Shown here: piece by piece, positions 1 through 10,862 of the stretch
Numbering within the stretch: the stretch's first letter is position 1
Layout: every line of letters starts with the position of its first letter
NCBI GenBank assembly: GCA_014183095.1
Contig: JACCPH010000030.1
Span: forward strand, 32,409 to 96,408
Direction: 5' to 3'
From: Harringtonia aguacate
Taxonomy: Eukaryota; Ascomycota; Sordariomycetes; Ophiostomatales; Ophiostomataceae
DNA: 64,000 nt
The notes under the pieces: generated by a model
What the model was told of the DNA's origin: nothing
What the model saw: only the letters and a program-made list of their open reading frames with translations
Database searches by the model: none
Made by a program: the position numbers and the translations under genes

Positions 1-175
1 GCCCCCCCCCCCATGGCCCTTTTAAAAGCCTGGTCGCCTCGCTGCGTGCCGTGGCGGCGTCGTGTCTGCGTGTCTGCGTGTTTCCCCATGTTGCTGCTTT
101 TTTTCGCTGCGCTCCGGTGCTGTATTTCCCTTCCGCTCCTTTCCCCTTCCAACGCTCCCACCCCCACTACCTGCG

Positions 176-1834
176 ATGATGATGGCAGCAATGGGTATGC
201 GGTCGCAGCGGTCCCTTGTAGCTGCTGCTGCGGCCGTCGCTGCTCTGCTCTGCCTCAGCTACCTCTACATGTCGCCGCGCGAGTTCGTCCGACAGCACGT
301 CCCCGGCATTTCGCCATGGCGAGACCAGCAGCCACAGCAGTCAGGCCAGCCAGAACGGCCGCAGAAGGATGACGCGTCACCGCCTCCCCGCCTGCAGCTG
401 CCCGACGATTACAGCTACGACGATGCCGACTCCGACTACTGTCGAAACCGGTTCACCACCAAATACCTCACCGACCTCCGCGACACCACGTACGAATACT
501 GTACCCCGTCGTCGCAGTCACGGATAAGATGCTTTCACAGCCACACCGCGAGCGACAACGAGCGGGACTCGCTGTGCATCGCCAAGAACGCCCAGTTTGA
601 CAATGGCAAGTTCGTGCTGCGCTGCCACATGAACCAGCCAGACGACAACGCCACCGCCCGCGGCATCATCCCCTTTGGTGCCATCCGCCAGTACTGGTAC
701 GAGACGGGGCCGCGCTACCTCTTTGACAACTATGTGCGCTTCGACCCGGAGACGGTGACGCCCGAGGTGGTGCCGCGGGGCAACGCGTCGAGCGACGAGC
801 GACGCTTCACGCTGCTGCTGAAGCGCGAGGGCGAGGGCAACCCGTGGCACTGCCTCATGGAGATCTGGTCGATGGCCATGACGATTGACGTGCTGCGCAT
901 GACGGCGGACCCAGAAGACAGCCAGGGCCGGCCGTTCTTCCGCGTGCCCGAGGACCTGGCCAACATGCAGGTGGTGATCCTGGACGAACGGGCCGACGGG
1001 CCCTACTTTGACCTCTGGACACTCTTCTCGGGGCGCACGCCCATCCGCGACTACCAGATCAGCGGCAACCCCGAGGCCCAAGCATTCCTCACGGGTGCGC
1101 CGCAACGCGTCATCGTGCCGCTGGCCGGTGCGAGCAACCCCACGTGGCAAAACGATTGGCGGGCGCGCGACTGCACCCGCTCCGACACCATGCGGGCGTT
1201 TGTGCACCGCGTGCTGGACCACTACCACGTGTCGACGCCTGCACCACCTTCTCCGGAAGACGCCAACGCCAACGCCAACGCCAACGCCAACGCCATCCGC
1301 CTCACCTTTGTCGACCGCAAAGGCGCCGCCACACGCAACCTGCGCAACATGACGGCGCTGCTGGCGGCCGTGAAGACACGCTACCCCGACGTCCAAATCG
1401 AGGCCGTCGACTTTGGCGCGCTGTCGTTTGCCGAGCAGCTGGCCGTCGCGCGCCAGACGGACATTCTCGTCGGCATCCACGGTGCCGGGCTCACCCACAC
1501 GCTGTTTATGCGCGAGCGCGTCACCGCCGTCGTCGAGCTGCAGCCGGCCGACATGAAGGGCACCTACATGGGCTTCCGCAACATGGCCAACATGCGCGGC
1601 ATCGGCTACTTTCGGGCGCACGCGCGGCCGATTTTGGAGGAGGAGGGGGACGGACAGAGCGAGCACAAGAACGAACAGAGAGACGACCTGGTCGGCGGGC
1701 CAGCCCAGCTACTGAAGCGGGCGTCCTGGCACCGGGAGAACTTTGAGATGAACGAGGACGCCTTTGTCGAGGTGGTGGGGGCGGCCATCAAGTCGCTGTA
1801 CAGCAAAAGCCTGCGGGATCACGACGTGGTATAG
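176..1834 (+). CDS. GT61 (DUF563/EOGT-like) glycosyltransferase, type II membrane protein
   Basis: Predicted secretory-pathway glycosyltransferase of 552 aa from a single exon, related to family GT61, which includes EGF-domain O-GlcNAc and plant xylosyltransferases. I chose the ATG at 176, the first of a Met-Met-Met run, because it puts a hydrophobic signal anchor at residues about 9-27; the reading frame is open further upstream but gives an implausible Cys/Phe-rich leader. Family hallmarks seen are NPWHCLMEIW near residue 221 and GIHGAGLTH near residue 432, the latter being the usual GT61 nucleotide-sugar signature. Several N-x-S/T sites fit a lumenal domain. A GCCAAC hexanucleotide run at about 1263-1293 encodes an Asn-Ala repeat, probably a flexible loop. 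The donor sugar and acceptor cannot be read from sequence. A GH47 mannosidase follows on the same strand. Family confident, substrate not. Confidence 0.88.
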   Translation: MMMAAMGMRSQRSLVAAAAAVAALLCLSYLYMSPREFVRQHVPGISPWRDQQPQQSGQPERPQKDDASPPPRLQLPDDYSYDDADSDYCRNRFTTKYLTDLRDTTYEYCTPSSQSRIRCFHSHTASDNERDSLCIAKNAQFDNGKFVLRCHMNQPDDNATARGIIPFGAIRQYWYETGPRYLFDNYVRFDPETVTPEVVPRGNASSDERRFTLLLKREGEGNPWHCLMEIWSMAMTIDVLRMTADPEDSQGRPFFRVPEDLANMQVVILDERADGPYFDLWTLFSGRTPIRDYQISGNPEAQAFLTGAPQRVIVPLAGASNPTWQNDWRARDCTRSDTMRAFVHRVLDHYHVSTPAPPSPEDANANANANANAIRLTFVDRKGAATRNLRNMTALLAAVKTRYPDVQIEAVDFGALSFAEQLAVARQTDILVGIHGAGLTHTLFMRERVTAVVELQPADMKGTYMGFRNMANMRGIGYFRAHARPILEEEGDGQSEHKNEQRDDLVGGPAQLLKRASWHRENFEMNEDAFVEVVGAAIKSLYSKSLRDHDVV

Positions 1835-2425
1835 ACGGGGAAATGGGAAAACAGGTCAACAGGTCAACAGGGTTCATGGGTTTTCTGGCGTTTAGGGTTA
1901 GTCCCTGCATACAGCATCATGTAAGATATTGAGACAGGTGCGCCGTCGCACCTGTTGCCTGCTAGTGTCGAGTTTAGAGCCACACCGGACCGGGTGAGGC
2001 CGCTCACTAATACGAGAACACAGCCGGTTTCACTTGCATACCCCGCACTATTGAACATGCCTTGTCCATGGCACTGAGACCGTCGATAACCCGCAGTGCC
2101 AAAGCTCTCCTTATCCAAATCTCGGAAGCCGTGTCGCACCAAGGCGGTGGACGGTTGTCAGGATGGCTCGCCTGCTTTTCCCTGGACCGTCCTGTCTGCG
2201 AACTAGTGAAGCGGCTCTTTCGTTCCTTTCTCACCTTTCTCACGACTGTATCTACCCGGCAGCCCAGCCGAAAAAAAAAAGCCAAGGCAGCGCGTCAGCA
2301 AACAAGCTCAGCTTACAGGACAACATGTTCTCATCATTGAAAATGTCTGATCCAAGACCCTCCAGATCGTTCCTGGGAACTTGCAACTTTGTATTTTCTT
2401 TCTTAAACACCGACTGCACTTCGAG
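1835..2425. other. Intergenic: GT61 3' region and GH47 promoter
   Basis: About 590 bp between two genes on the same strand. It contains no frame with convincing coding character; an A-run at 2271-2280 and pyrimidine-rich stretches fit 3'UTR and 5'UTR sequence. No RNA gene or repeat seen. Confidence 0.6.
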
Positions 2426-4260
2426 ATGTACTGCCGGCCAATGCGGCGTCTGCACCGGCGACGGGGCCTGCTCGTCATGGCTGTTGTGACTCTGGTGTTG
2501 TGCGGTTGCTACTTTTGGGACTTCACCCCACCGCACCCGACCGAGTCTGTCCTGCTCGAGCACTACATGAACAGCCATGCCGACGACGTGTTGACAAGCC
2601 GCTCCTCCTTCAACTGGTCGGCCGTCCCCGTCCGCTTCCCACCGCACATCACCCACCTCCTCCCCGAGGAGCCGTCAAGACAGCCACGAGAGCGACTGCC
2701 TCCCGTCCAGCACGCCTTTGGGCCCGAGAGCGCGTCGGCGCGGGCGGTGCGCGAGGAGCGGCGCGAGGCCGTGGCGGCGGCGGCGCGGAGGTGCTGGGCG
2801 AGCTACCAGCGGTACGCGTGGAAGCAGGACGCGCTGCTGCCGGTGTCAGCGGGGGGCCAGCGGACGCAGTTCTCGGGCTGGGGGGCGACGCTGGTGGACG
2901 CGCTGGACACGCTGTGGATGCTGGGGCTACGGGCCGAGTTTGACGAGGCGGTGGCGGCGGTGGCGGACCTGGACTTTGGCGTGTCGACGAGCGCACGAGT
3001 CAACCTCTTTGAGACGACCATCCGCTACCTGGGCGGGCTGCTGGCGGCCTACGACCTCAGCGGGCGGCCGATCCTGCTGACCAAGGCGGTCGAGCTGGGC
3101 GACCTGCTGTACGTGGGCTTTGACACGGAGCAGCGCATGCCCGTTGACTTTTTGGACATGGCAGCGGCCCAGTCCGGCGTCCGGCTGCGCGTCGAGGACA
3201 GCGTCGTGTCGGCGGCGCCGGGCACGCTGTCGCTGGAGATGGCACAGCTGTCGCGGCGCACGGGCGATCCCAAGTACCACGACGCCGCCGCCCGTGTCAT
3301 GGACCTCTTTTACGATGGCCAGCGCAACACCAGCCTGCCGGGGCTGTGGCCCATGATCGTGTCCCTGGCCCGCCTCGACGTCACCTCGGGCGCCCATTTC
3401 ACCCTCGGCGGCTGCGCCGACTCGCTCTACGAGTACCTGCCCAAGATGCATGCCCTCCTGGGGGGCAGCGACCCCCGCTACCGCGCCATGACCGAGCGCG
3501 CCCTCGACGCCGCCGACCGCTACCTCTTGTTCCGCCCCATGCTGCCCAGCAGCCCCGACATTCTGCTCCCGGGCCACGTCGAGGTCGACGCAGAGCGGGA
3601 GGTCCGCCACGACCCCGAGGGCGAGCACCTCGCCTGCTTCCTCGGCGGCCTCTACGCCCTCGCCGGCCGCCTGCTCGACCGGCCCGACTACGTCGACACG
3701 GGCGCCAAGCTCACCCGGGGCTGCATCCACGTCTACCGGGCCATGCCCACCGGCATGGCCCCCGAGATCTGGAACATGGTCGCCTGTCCGTCGCGCGCGC
3801 CGTGCGCCTGGGACGAGGACCGCTGGCGCCAGGAGGGCCGCCGCCGCGCCGAGTGGCAGGACCACCTCCCCCCGGGCTTCACCACCGCCCGCGACCCGCG
3901 CTACCTCTTGCGGCCCGAGGCCATCGAGAGCGTCATGATCCTCTACCGCATCACGGGCTTGGCCGAGTTCCAAGACGCCGCCTGGGACATGTTCACAGCC
4001 ATCCAAAACGCCACCCGGACCCCCTACGCTAACGCGGCCGTCCTCGACGTCACCCGCGCCGAGTACCCGCTGGCGCAGGAGGACTACATGGAGGTGAGTC
4101 GGTCGGCATCCGTTGGGCTGACAGTAGCTGACAGCCACAGAGCTTTTGGCTGGCAGAGACGCTCAAGTACTTTTATCTCGTCTTCTCGCCGCCCGACCTC
4201 ATCAGCCTGGACGAGTGGGTGTTCAACACGGAGGCGCATCCGTTTCGGCGACCGGTGTGA
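2426..4260 (+). CDS. GH47 class I alpha-1,2-mannosidase
   Basis: Trims alpha-1,2-linked mannose from N-glycans in the ER/Golgi. Two exons, join(2426..4093,4141..4260), 595 aa. The first in-frame ATG is 2426 and gives a basic N-terminus followed by a membrane anchor at residues about 15-33, so type II topology. The GH47 motif GWGATLVDALDTLWMLGL lies near residue 151, and the C-terminus FNTEAHPFRRPV carries the conserved Thr that binds Ca2+ in this family. Reading through the intron instead gives an out-of-family tail, whereas splicing GTGAGT..CACAG (47 bp, branch near TGACAG) restores the family C-terminus exactly. The neighbouring GT61 gene on the same strand suggests a small glycan-processing pair, an inference only. 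ER versus Golgi assignment is not decided. Confidence 0.93.
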
Positions 4261-5237
4261 GGACGGGATGCGCGTCCAGGGTGACGACGATGGGTACAAT
4301 TCTAGGTAGCAACAATAGGTGGACAATTCGTATGCAATGGATGTTTTCGTGTATCGCAGCTTCGAAAGGTCCAAATTGACTGCTGCCTGTCGACTTCCGG
4401 CATTCCCCGACGAGCAGGAGACGGTGACACGACACAGACCGCATGCGCTGCAGCTAGATGACAATAAGCCGGATATAAAGGGGTTTCTGTCTGCAATTCG
4501 CATCACTGCATTCTGGTGGCGGAAGCGGTGATATAAAATACGAGCTAAGCTCTGCGACGCCATCGAGTGCCAAAACGCAGTCGGAACATCAGTGTATTTC
4601 TCGTGAAAAAATGAACCGGAATCCGCCCCGCCTGATCAGCCCTACGAGGTTTCGCTGTGCTATGTGCCTTAATAACGGTCGGCACTGGGAAATGGAACGC
4701 GTTGGCAGACTACGCCATCAGTGGCAAAAGGTCTGGGAAAAGTGGGCAATTCACGGCTGGCTGGGACGTGCTGTCGGTACCGAGGACTGCCCATTTCTGT
4801 CAGCTCGGACAAACAGCCTGTCCGAGACAGTGCTGGGGACCACTTGCATACCACCGGTCTTTGTAAGGTTCGGACTCCGACTTGGGCGAGCTGTCCAGCC
4901 AATCGGCCGCACCCAGTTAGCCAGTGACCGGCTTAGTCATGTCGCAATGTCGCATACAAGAAGAGCTCGAGGATGAGGACCTCCCCATGCCATGTCCGTC
5001 CTACCATCCCGCATCTTTTCTGAGCTGTCGTCCATTGAGAAGCGTCTTCCTCCTGCAGCGACAGATTAAACGGGTCCACCAGAGGCACATACACACACAC
5101 ACACGCAGAGCACCGGACCAACGACTTGTCCGTGGACGTTCTTCTCAAATCCTCCCCCTCCTCCTCCCTCTCTCCGCTTATAATAAGGCCGCGCACCACC
5201 ACCCCTCTCTTCTTGTGCGCACCTTTTCCCCTTTACC
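4261..5237. other. Intergenic: GH47 3' region and MCR1 promoter
   Basis: 977 bp with no convincing ORF. Near its 3' end are a (CA)n microsatellite (about 5087-5104), a CT-rich tract (about 5150-5175) and a TATA-like TTATAATAAG at about 5178, ordered as expected for the core promoter of the cytochrome b5 reductase gene. Confidence 0.55.
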
Positions 5238-6290
5238 ATGTCCACCAGTCTCGTCTCTTCCAGCCGCGTAGGCCTGCGACCGCTCTCGCAGCCTGTCTCG
5301 CGCCTTTTCTCCTCCTCGTCGCGCGCTCGCTCCGCCATTGCCACCCTCCCCACCATGAGCACCACTGCACTCGTCGCCGCGGCCACCGTCGCCGTCGGCG
5401 CCTATGCGCTGTACACACGGTCGCAGCCGGGCGCGCAGGCCGAGACAGTGGGTGGTGCGCCCGCGTTCCGCTTCATCGGGCCCCCCAGCCTGCGCACGCT
5501 CAAGCTCGACAGCAGCGAGCAGGTCAACCACAACGTGAAGCGCCTGCGCTTCGACCTGGGCAGCCCGCAGACGCCCACGGGGCTCACGCTGACGTCGGCG
5601 CTGGTGGCCATCTGCTTCCCGGGCGGGGGGTGGGTGCCCGTGTTTCGGCCATACACGCCGGTAGAGATTGGTGGGTGACTCGTCACTTAAAGAGAAGAAG
5701 GAGCAACCCCTAACAGCATAATAAACACAGACCAGACGGGCCACCTCGACCTGCTCGTCAAGCAGTACCCCGGCGGCAAGGCGTCGACGCACCTGCACAG
5801 CCTGCAGCCGGGCGACAGCGTGGCCTTTATGCGCATCCCCGGCTACAGCTGGAAGACCAACGAGCAGGCCCACATTGGCCTCGTTGCTGGCGGCCAGGGC
5901 ATCACCCCCTGCTACCAGCTGCTGCGCGGCATCCTCACCGACCCGCGCGAGCACACCCGCATCACCCTCGTCTGGGGCGTCAACACCGAGGCCGACCTCT
6001 TCCTCGACCGCCAGCTCGCCCAGCTCGCCGCCGACCACCCGGGCCGCCTGCGCACCATCTACGTCGTCAGCCACCCCACCCGCCCGGGAGGAGGAGGAGG
6101 CGCCACCAAGGCCGGCCACGTCACCCCCGAGCTGCTGCGCGACGCCGGCATCCTGCCCGCCGGCCCCGGCGACAAGAACGTCGGCAAGGTCTTTATCAGC
6201 GGACCGCCCCTCATGGAAAAGGCCCTCACCGGCCGCGGCGGCGTCCTGGACGGCCTGGGCTTCACCAAGCAGCAGATGCACACATTCTAG
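5238..6290 (+). CDS. MCR1: NADH-cytochrome b5 reductase, mitochondrial MCR1 type
   Basis: FAD enzyme passing electrons from NADH to cytochrome b5 or related acceptors. Exons 5238..5670 and 5731..6290, 330 aa; intron GTGGGT..ACACAG with a CTAACAG branch. The N-terminus is Ser/Arg-rich like a mitochondrial presequence (residues 1-39) and is followed by a hydrophobic segment at about 43-60, the Mcr1 layout. FAD-binding RPYTPV lies at about 139-144, the nucleotide-binding GGQGITPCYQ at about 197-206, and FISGPP near 300. In many b5 reductases the residue before GPP is CG rather than SG; whether the Ser is typical of this clade I cannot tell. A second in-frame ATG with good context (codon 40, position 5355) sits just before the membrane segment and could give a shorter isoform. 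The C-terminal end GFTKQQMHTF resembles other fungal Mcr1 proteins. Confidence 0.92.
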
Positions 6291-6319
6291 GGACGGAAGG
6301 CCGGTATATACATTCTAGG

Positions 6320-6607
6320 TGTCGGTATGCCGGCGGTTAGTTCGTTATCAACGATCGTTGTAGTCACTGTCGAAGTCACCGTGGCCCTGTACGTCCGCAA
6401 GTGAGTGTCCTGCGGTGGTACAATGGTCTGTGGTGATGCTTCTCTGTTCGTTGTCTAGTCTAGGTCTGAGTAGGGGTCTGGTGAGGCGTTTTTGTGCGGA
6501 AGGATTCCAGGGCAGTGAACCCTCCCTAGGGTCCTCCAGGGACCCCCGAGGATGCTCCCTGTCACGTGATCTTCCCCTTACCTCGCCAGTGCAGCTATAT
6601 ACCGACA
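6320..6607 (+). mobile_element. Solo LTR, copy 1 (288 bp, TSD CTAGG)
   Basis: Begins TGTCGGTAT and ends ATACCGACA, a 9-bp inverted terminus with the canonical TG..CA ends of retrotransposon LTRs. It is flanked by a perfect 5-bp target-site duplication, CTAGG at 6315-6319 and 6608-6612. The first ~150 bp closely match a second element at 31895-32206. No coding sequence, primer-binding site or second LTR is adjacent, so this is a solo LTR left by LTR-LTR recombination. The superfamily (Ty1/copia or Ty3/gypsy) cannot be assigned from an LTR alone. Orientation is given as that of the shared sequence. Confidence 0.88.
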
Positions 6608-6612
6608 CTAGG

Positions 6613-7118
6613 CATATTATATGGGGGGGGCTGGGAGGGGCTAACAGGATACACAGCTCTTATACTGTACGATAGATTTACTGGCAGAAATACACACTGG
6701 AATTCTCTAACCAGCTTGCGAGCTGAAGAATTGGATTCACACCCCCAATTTGCTGTGATTCTCCCTGGAGCAGGTGCGACCCACCACAGAGGTCACCGAT
6801 GCCTCGGTGGAAATGTCGGTGGCGTGAAAGACACATGCTGTACCCAGAGGGATGGATCGGTAGGCATAGTCTTCAAGACGCGCATTGGCTAGCCCAACCC
6901 AGACTACCGTTGCAGGTCTCGGCGAGTCTGCCTTTCTCTTTGTCGCGAGGCAGCCGACAAGCAACAGCCCTTGTCCAGCAGTCGCTACGTCCCTTCTGCG
7001 CAATATATGGCGGCTGGCTGGTCTTCAAACCCCAAGATCTGCAGCCGCCGGTGTGGGAGTGCATGCCGTCGTTGCCGAGATGTTGCGCCGCTCTCTCCGA
7101 GGAGAGGGGGCTATGGCA
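6613..7118. other. Intergenic between solo LTR and kinase gene
   Basis: About 500 bp without a supported gene; the short ORFs here lack family features. It borders the 3' end of the minus-strand kinase gene. Confidence 0.5.
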
Positions 7119-8505
7119 TCACGAGCTTTGAGGTTTGCCTGAGCTCGATGGCTTATCCGGGCTTGGTACTCGGCTCCCCAGATCCTTAATCTCAGCAAGC
7201 GCCTGGCAGTGTTAGCTAGTTCTCTTGGGTTGATCTATTTGTGACATACCTGCTCCGCTGTCGCCCGGCTGCTGTCGTACTTGACCAGCTTGGCGACAAG
7301 AGCCAGTATGGCCGGGTCCATTCCCGGCAGGATGTCTGTCCACGGCTTAGGCTCAAAGATGCGGTACATGTCAAATGGCGGCGTCTTGAACGCGGCCGCC
7401 TCGGGCCATGTCTCGCGTGTCGGCGTGCCCAGGGTCTTGAAGATGCTCAGTATGAGGCCGAGCTGGTTGCCGTCCTCGTGGGCCGGCCGGGACTCGAAGA
7501 GTGGTATGGGCGGGTCGCGCGCACACTCGGCCAGCATCGTCCCGGCAGCCCACAAGTCCACGGACGCGCCGTACGACTGGTTCCCAAACAGGGCCTCGGG
7601 CGCACGGTACGGTCCGGTGCCAATGTCCAAAATCTTTTCCTGCGCTGGCTCCGCCGGCTCCGACAGCTCCGGATGCCAGGCCGTTCCGAAATCCGACAGG
7701 TACGCCGGCCCCTCGGGCGACGCCAGCAGAATGGCAGACGGCTTGACGTCGCGATGGATGATGCCCAGGCTGTGGATGTAGGCCAGGGCGCTAAAGATGT
7801 CAACAAAGCAGCTCCGTAGCCGCTCCATCGGCAAGGCATGCCCGCTGTTCTTCAGCACCACATCCAGGCCGAGTGGCATGTACGGGAATACCATGACAAA
7901 CCGCTGGTCTTCGTCGCGGAACGTCTCTAGCAGCGGGATACACGGCTTCTTGAGGAGCGCAAGAATCTTGGCTTCGCGCAGATGGTTGTGTGGCGGCATG
8001 TCTCGTGTTTCCGTGATGACTTTGAGCGCCCGGTCACCGCTCTGGAACACGTCGGCCGTCACACCGCTGGAAATATAGCGACAGCGCTGGTATGTTCCAA
8101 TTTTGGTCTCCTCGGGCTCCGGCTCCGGCTGCTCGTCGGGCTCAGGCTCCATGATCGCGCCATGGACCTCGACGGCTTCGGCCTCGGCAGGTTTCGAGAG
8201 AAGGTCACATGCCGCGTCGTAGTCCTCCTATCCCCGGGTCAGTGGCGGAAACGAAGCAGACATGTCTTGTTGCTGTCTCACCTTGGACGCGGAGGAGAGG
8301 TAGGCTTCGTTCTCCAGCGTAAAGGCACTCGCAGTGAGCGTTGTGTGTCGGCCTGCTTTCTCTCTGCAATGCCCCACGAATCAGCACCACAATCCCACAT
8401 GCTGAGGCGGACCGATTCTGGAAATTTTATCGATTACATTTTTCGGACATTGTTGTACCGCTCTGTGGCTGTCACACTGCTCTTCCATTCGTCCTTGGGC
8501 GCCAT
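7119..8505 (-). CDS. CDK-activating-type protein kinase (fungal Csk1/Cak1-like)
   Basis: CMGC/CDK-like Ser/Thr kinase of 403 aa, probably related to the monomeric CDK-activating kinases. Four exons on the minus strand: 8505..8438, 8363..8282, 8227..7250, 7202..7119. Donors are GTAATC, GTGAGA and GTATGT, and all junctions keep frame. The kinase domain shows a degenerate glycine loop (SSGVTADVF, about 104-112), the ATP-binding Lys in RALKVI (about 119), HRDVKPSAILL (about 208-218), DFG (229-231) and APE (259-261). The metal-binding Asn that normally follows HRDxKP is Ala here. A proline/glutamate-rich run precedes the domain. The first donor (GTAATC) is the weakest part of the model, but it links a clean N-terminus (MAPKDEWKSSVTATERYNN) in frame. 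The Csk1/Cak1 assignment is from overall resemblance. Confidence 0.82.
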
Positions 8506-9832
8506 AGTGGCTCCTCGAACAGGTCCCCTTTAAAATATCGCTAATAGAAGGACGAGGTTGATCACTATATTCCGAAAATGCTCCCAGGCAGGTGGAACCT
8601 CTTGCTCTCTCAGACGGAGATGATTTGAAGGAGCTTTTCTAGCCAAAGCTAGCTTTGTCCTACCAAATGAAATTGATGCTTCTGAAACTACAGCCAAAGA
8701 TGTCGGTGGATTGTTGAGCTTCCCGCGTCATTTGCTAGCTTCCGAACTAGTCAGCTGGGCACACAAAGACAGAGACGTAGCGAGCAATCAATCTCGGCGG
8801 CTATTTTGGGTGTTTCCGCCTCAATCACATCTGGGAAATGTTGTTGGCTTTGAAATCATCGTGACGTCGCTCAGTGTAACAGGGAGAGGGGCAGGGTTTA
8901 GAGCTTACCTTTGCCGTTTGGAATCGGTTGGGTTGTCGGCTAGAACTGCAACCACGAGACGGAAATATGTGGGCGTGGAAGCTGCGCGGATAAACACTTT
9001 CCCGAAACCGAAAACAAGAGCTTGGACCTTGCAACCTGTTGGCAGAACGTGTCGCTTGGGAGAACCCGTTCGGAGAGAACGTCTTCCTTGTGATTTCATG
9101 CTCCCTCCTCGCGAGACGACTTTTGGTCACCGAATAATAAAAACTGATAAGATCTGCAAAGTGCATTTCTGAACCCCCCCCCATCTTAGCACTAGTTAGC
9201 CGTGGATATTAAGTTTCTTAACCTTAACATCGACGTCACTACCAGGTCAGATATGACGTTAACAATTTTCTCTGATATCCTGTAATGGGAGATACCAATC
9301 ATATGTTTGTTTTCCAACTCTATTACGTGGATACAGCGTCCGCCATCCTCATAGTCACACATCAGAAAGCATCCCTTCTCAAATGTATCTATTAGCAATC
9401 TATCGTAAATAACTGGCTGTCACTCTGAAGGAGAAGGAGATGGATAGACGCATGTGAGGCACCGGCCGCCACGAATGTCGACTGTGGAGTGGGCGCTATA
9501 GGCAGCGTGCCCGCCTTGCTGGCAAGGGTCGCAATCCCAGTGGAAGGTGCGCCCGCAAACAATACAGTCGAATCGTGTCCAATGACACATCGGGCTGCAA
9601 ACATTAGCCTTTTTGATTCCTCTTAAAGCATCCCGTTAATACTGTCGCTTGAAAATGACGCGGGTTAGGTAAAAGATCTATAAAGCATTCATACGAACTG
9701 GATGTGGGTGGGAAGGCGCGCCCCGCAGTGGGGTGTCGCCCTTTAAAGGACACACTACAGTGTCTGTACGTGTGCCACACGGTCCTGATCCTGCATCTGC
9801 CCATCCAGACGTGGCGGAGGCACGGACAACAT
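8506..9832. other. Intergenic, 1.3 kb, no gene recognised
   Basis: Lower GC than the flanking genes. Short ORFs on both strands lack conserved motifs or splice-linked partners. No tRNA T-loop, repeat family or LTR end was found. It includes the promoter of the kinase (right side) and the 3' region of the minus-strand gene starting at 10410. Confidence 0.5.
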
Positions 9833-10410
9833 TTAGGGAAAATCACGAATCAGATCAGGCGGGGGGGTGTGCGGTCGCGGACCAATGTAGACAGGCACGT
9901 TTCCGTTTAGGTGGTCCTCTCGAAATGGCGGTACGCCGTCCCATCCGTTCCAGATATGCAGCATCCGCACTTCCTCGTTGACCTGCAACCGCACACCCTC
10001 TGTTGCGTGAATGGCCGACGCAATCGATACATTGTTTCTCTTTGTCAGGTGGGCTCGGACGACGGGCAGATTGTTTTCTGCTCTCTGGTCGCCAGTCTTG
10101 GGGTCGTAGGTGTTGTGGAATAGGTCAAATACCAGCAGGGCAAACGGAGGCAGTCTCTTTACCGCCATAAGCCGAGGCTGCACGTCGGCCTGCTTGTCCA
10201 CGAGCCCCTCGTCTTTCAGGACGCCAAGAGCCACGCCGATGACGTCGTCTGGCGCCTCCCAAGCCTCGGCATAGTAGTCACTCTTGGCCGAGACGTGCAC
10301 AAATACGCGCAGGGGCTGCGCTGCAGCAGCAGCAGCTTGTTGGGTCAATTAGCATACGCACTCTCGCTGGTGGGACAGGGACCTGTTTTCTCACAATCGC
10401 TGCTTGCCAT
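9833..10410 (-). CDS. Conserved-looking hypothetical protein, 167 aa
   Basis: Two exons, 10410..10395 and 10320..9833. The long exon has no usable in-frame ATG at its 5' end. A 16-bp first exon (MASSD) joined by GTGAGA..CTGCAG (74 bp, with a good GCTAAT branch) supplies one and keeps frame. The product is mostly soluble with no signal peptide or membrane segment: MASSDSQPLRVFVHVSAKSD at the start, a DLFHNTYDPKTGDQRAENNL stretch in the middle, and a Pro-rich end. I do not recognise a family. It diverges from the palmitoyl-protein thioesterase gene across 452 bp. The mini-exon is the part most in need of transcript support. Confidence 0.65.
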
Positions 10411-10862
10411 TTTGTCTTGTTTCCTGTACGTCGTCGGTGGCCAGGGTGATCGACGACCTCGCAATCTAAAGGCGTCACGTGTGACATGCTGGCGGAAAAT
10501 CTTGCCTCCGATACTTTTCGCAGCCTCCATTCCTGGCATCCGAAACTTTCCATGTCTGTCTCGCGTGCATTTCTCGTTTACACAAACACAGGGGCCGTCC
10601 TCTGGGAGACCACAAGGCTTTCTCGGTAGCCGCTGGAATGCTGGCTGCGATGGTAGCGTTCCTGAAGCTCGAACAGCTCCGCGACCCGCATTAGTCATCT
10701 AAGTGGGTCCAGAGCTTACTCGTAGTTTCCCCAGGAACAACCGTCAGCCCCAGGTCTTAGCGCTGTGGCTTAGCTCCGTCGCAGGAAAGCTGCTGCCTCA
10801 TTTCTTCCCCCTCGACACAGCTGTCCGAACATTCCGGTCTCACGCACAAACAAACCACAGCG
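10411..10862. promoter_or_regulatory. Divergent promoter region, unknown gene / PPT1
   Basis: 452 bp separating two divergent genes. A small ORF on either strand exists but shows no family features. Specific promoter elements were not identified. Confidence 0.4.

Noticed and set aside
2927..4138. A 403-codon minus-strand frame opposite GH47
   Set aside because: Antisense shadow of G/C-ending codons; Gly/Val/His-rich with no family features.
10321..10348. Start of the unknown 10.3-kb gene at a TTG inside the long exon
   Set aside because: Nuclear fungal genes rarely start at TTG. A 16-bp upstream exon with ATG, donor, branch and acceptor all in register explains the frame better.
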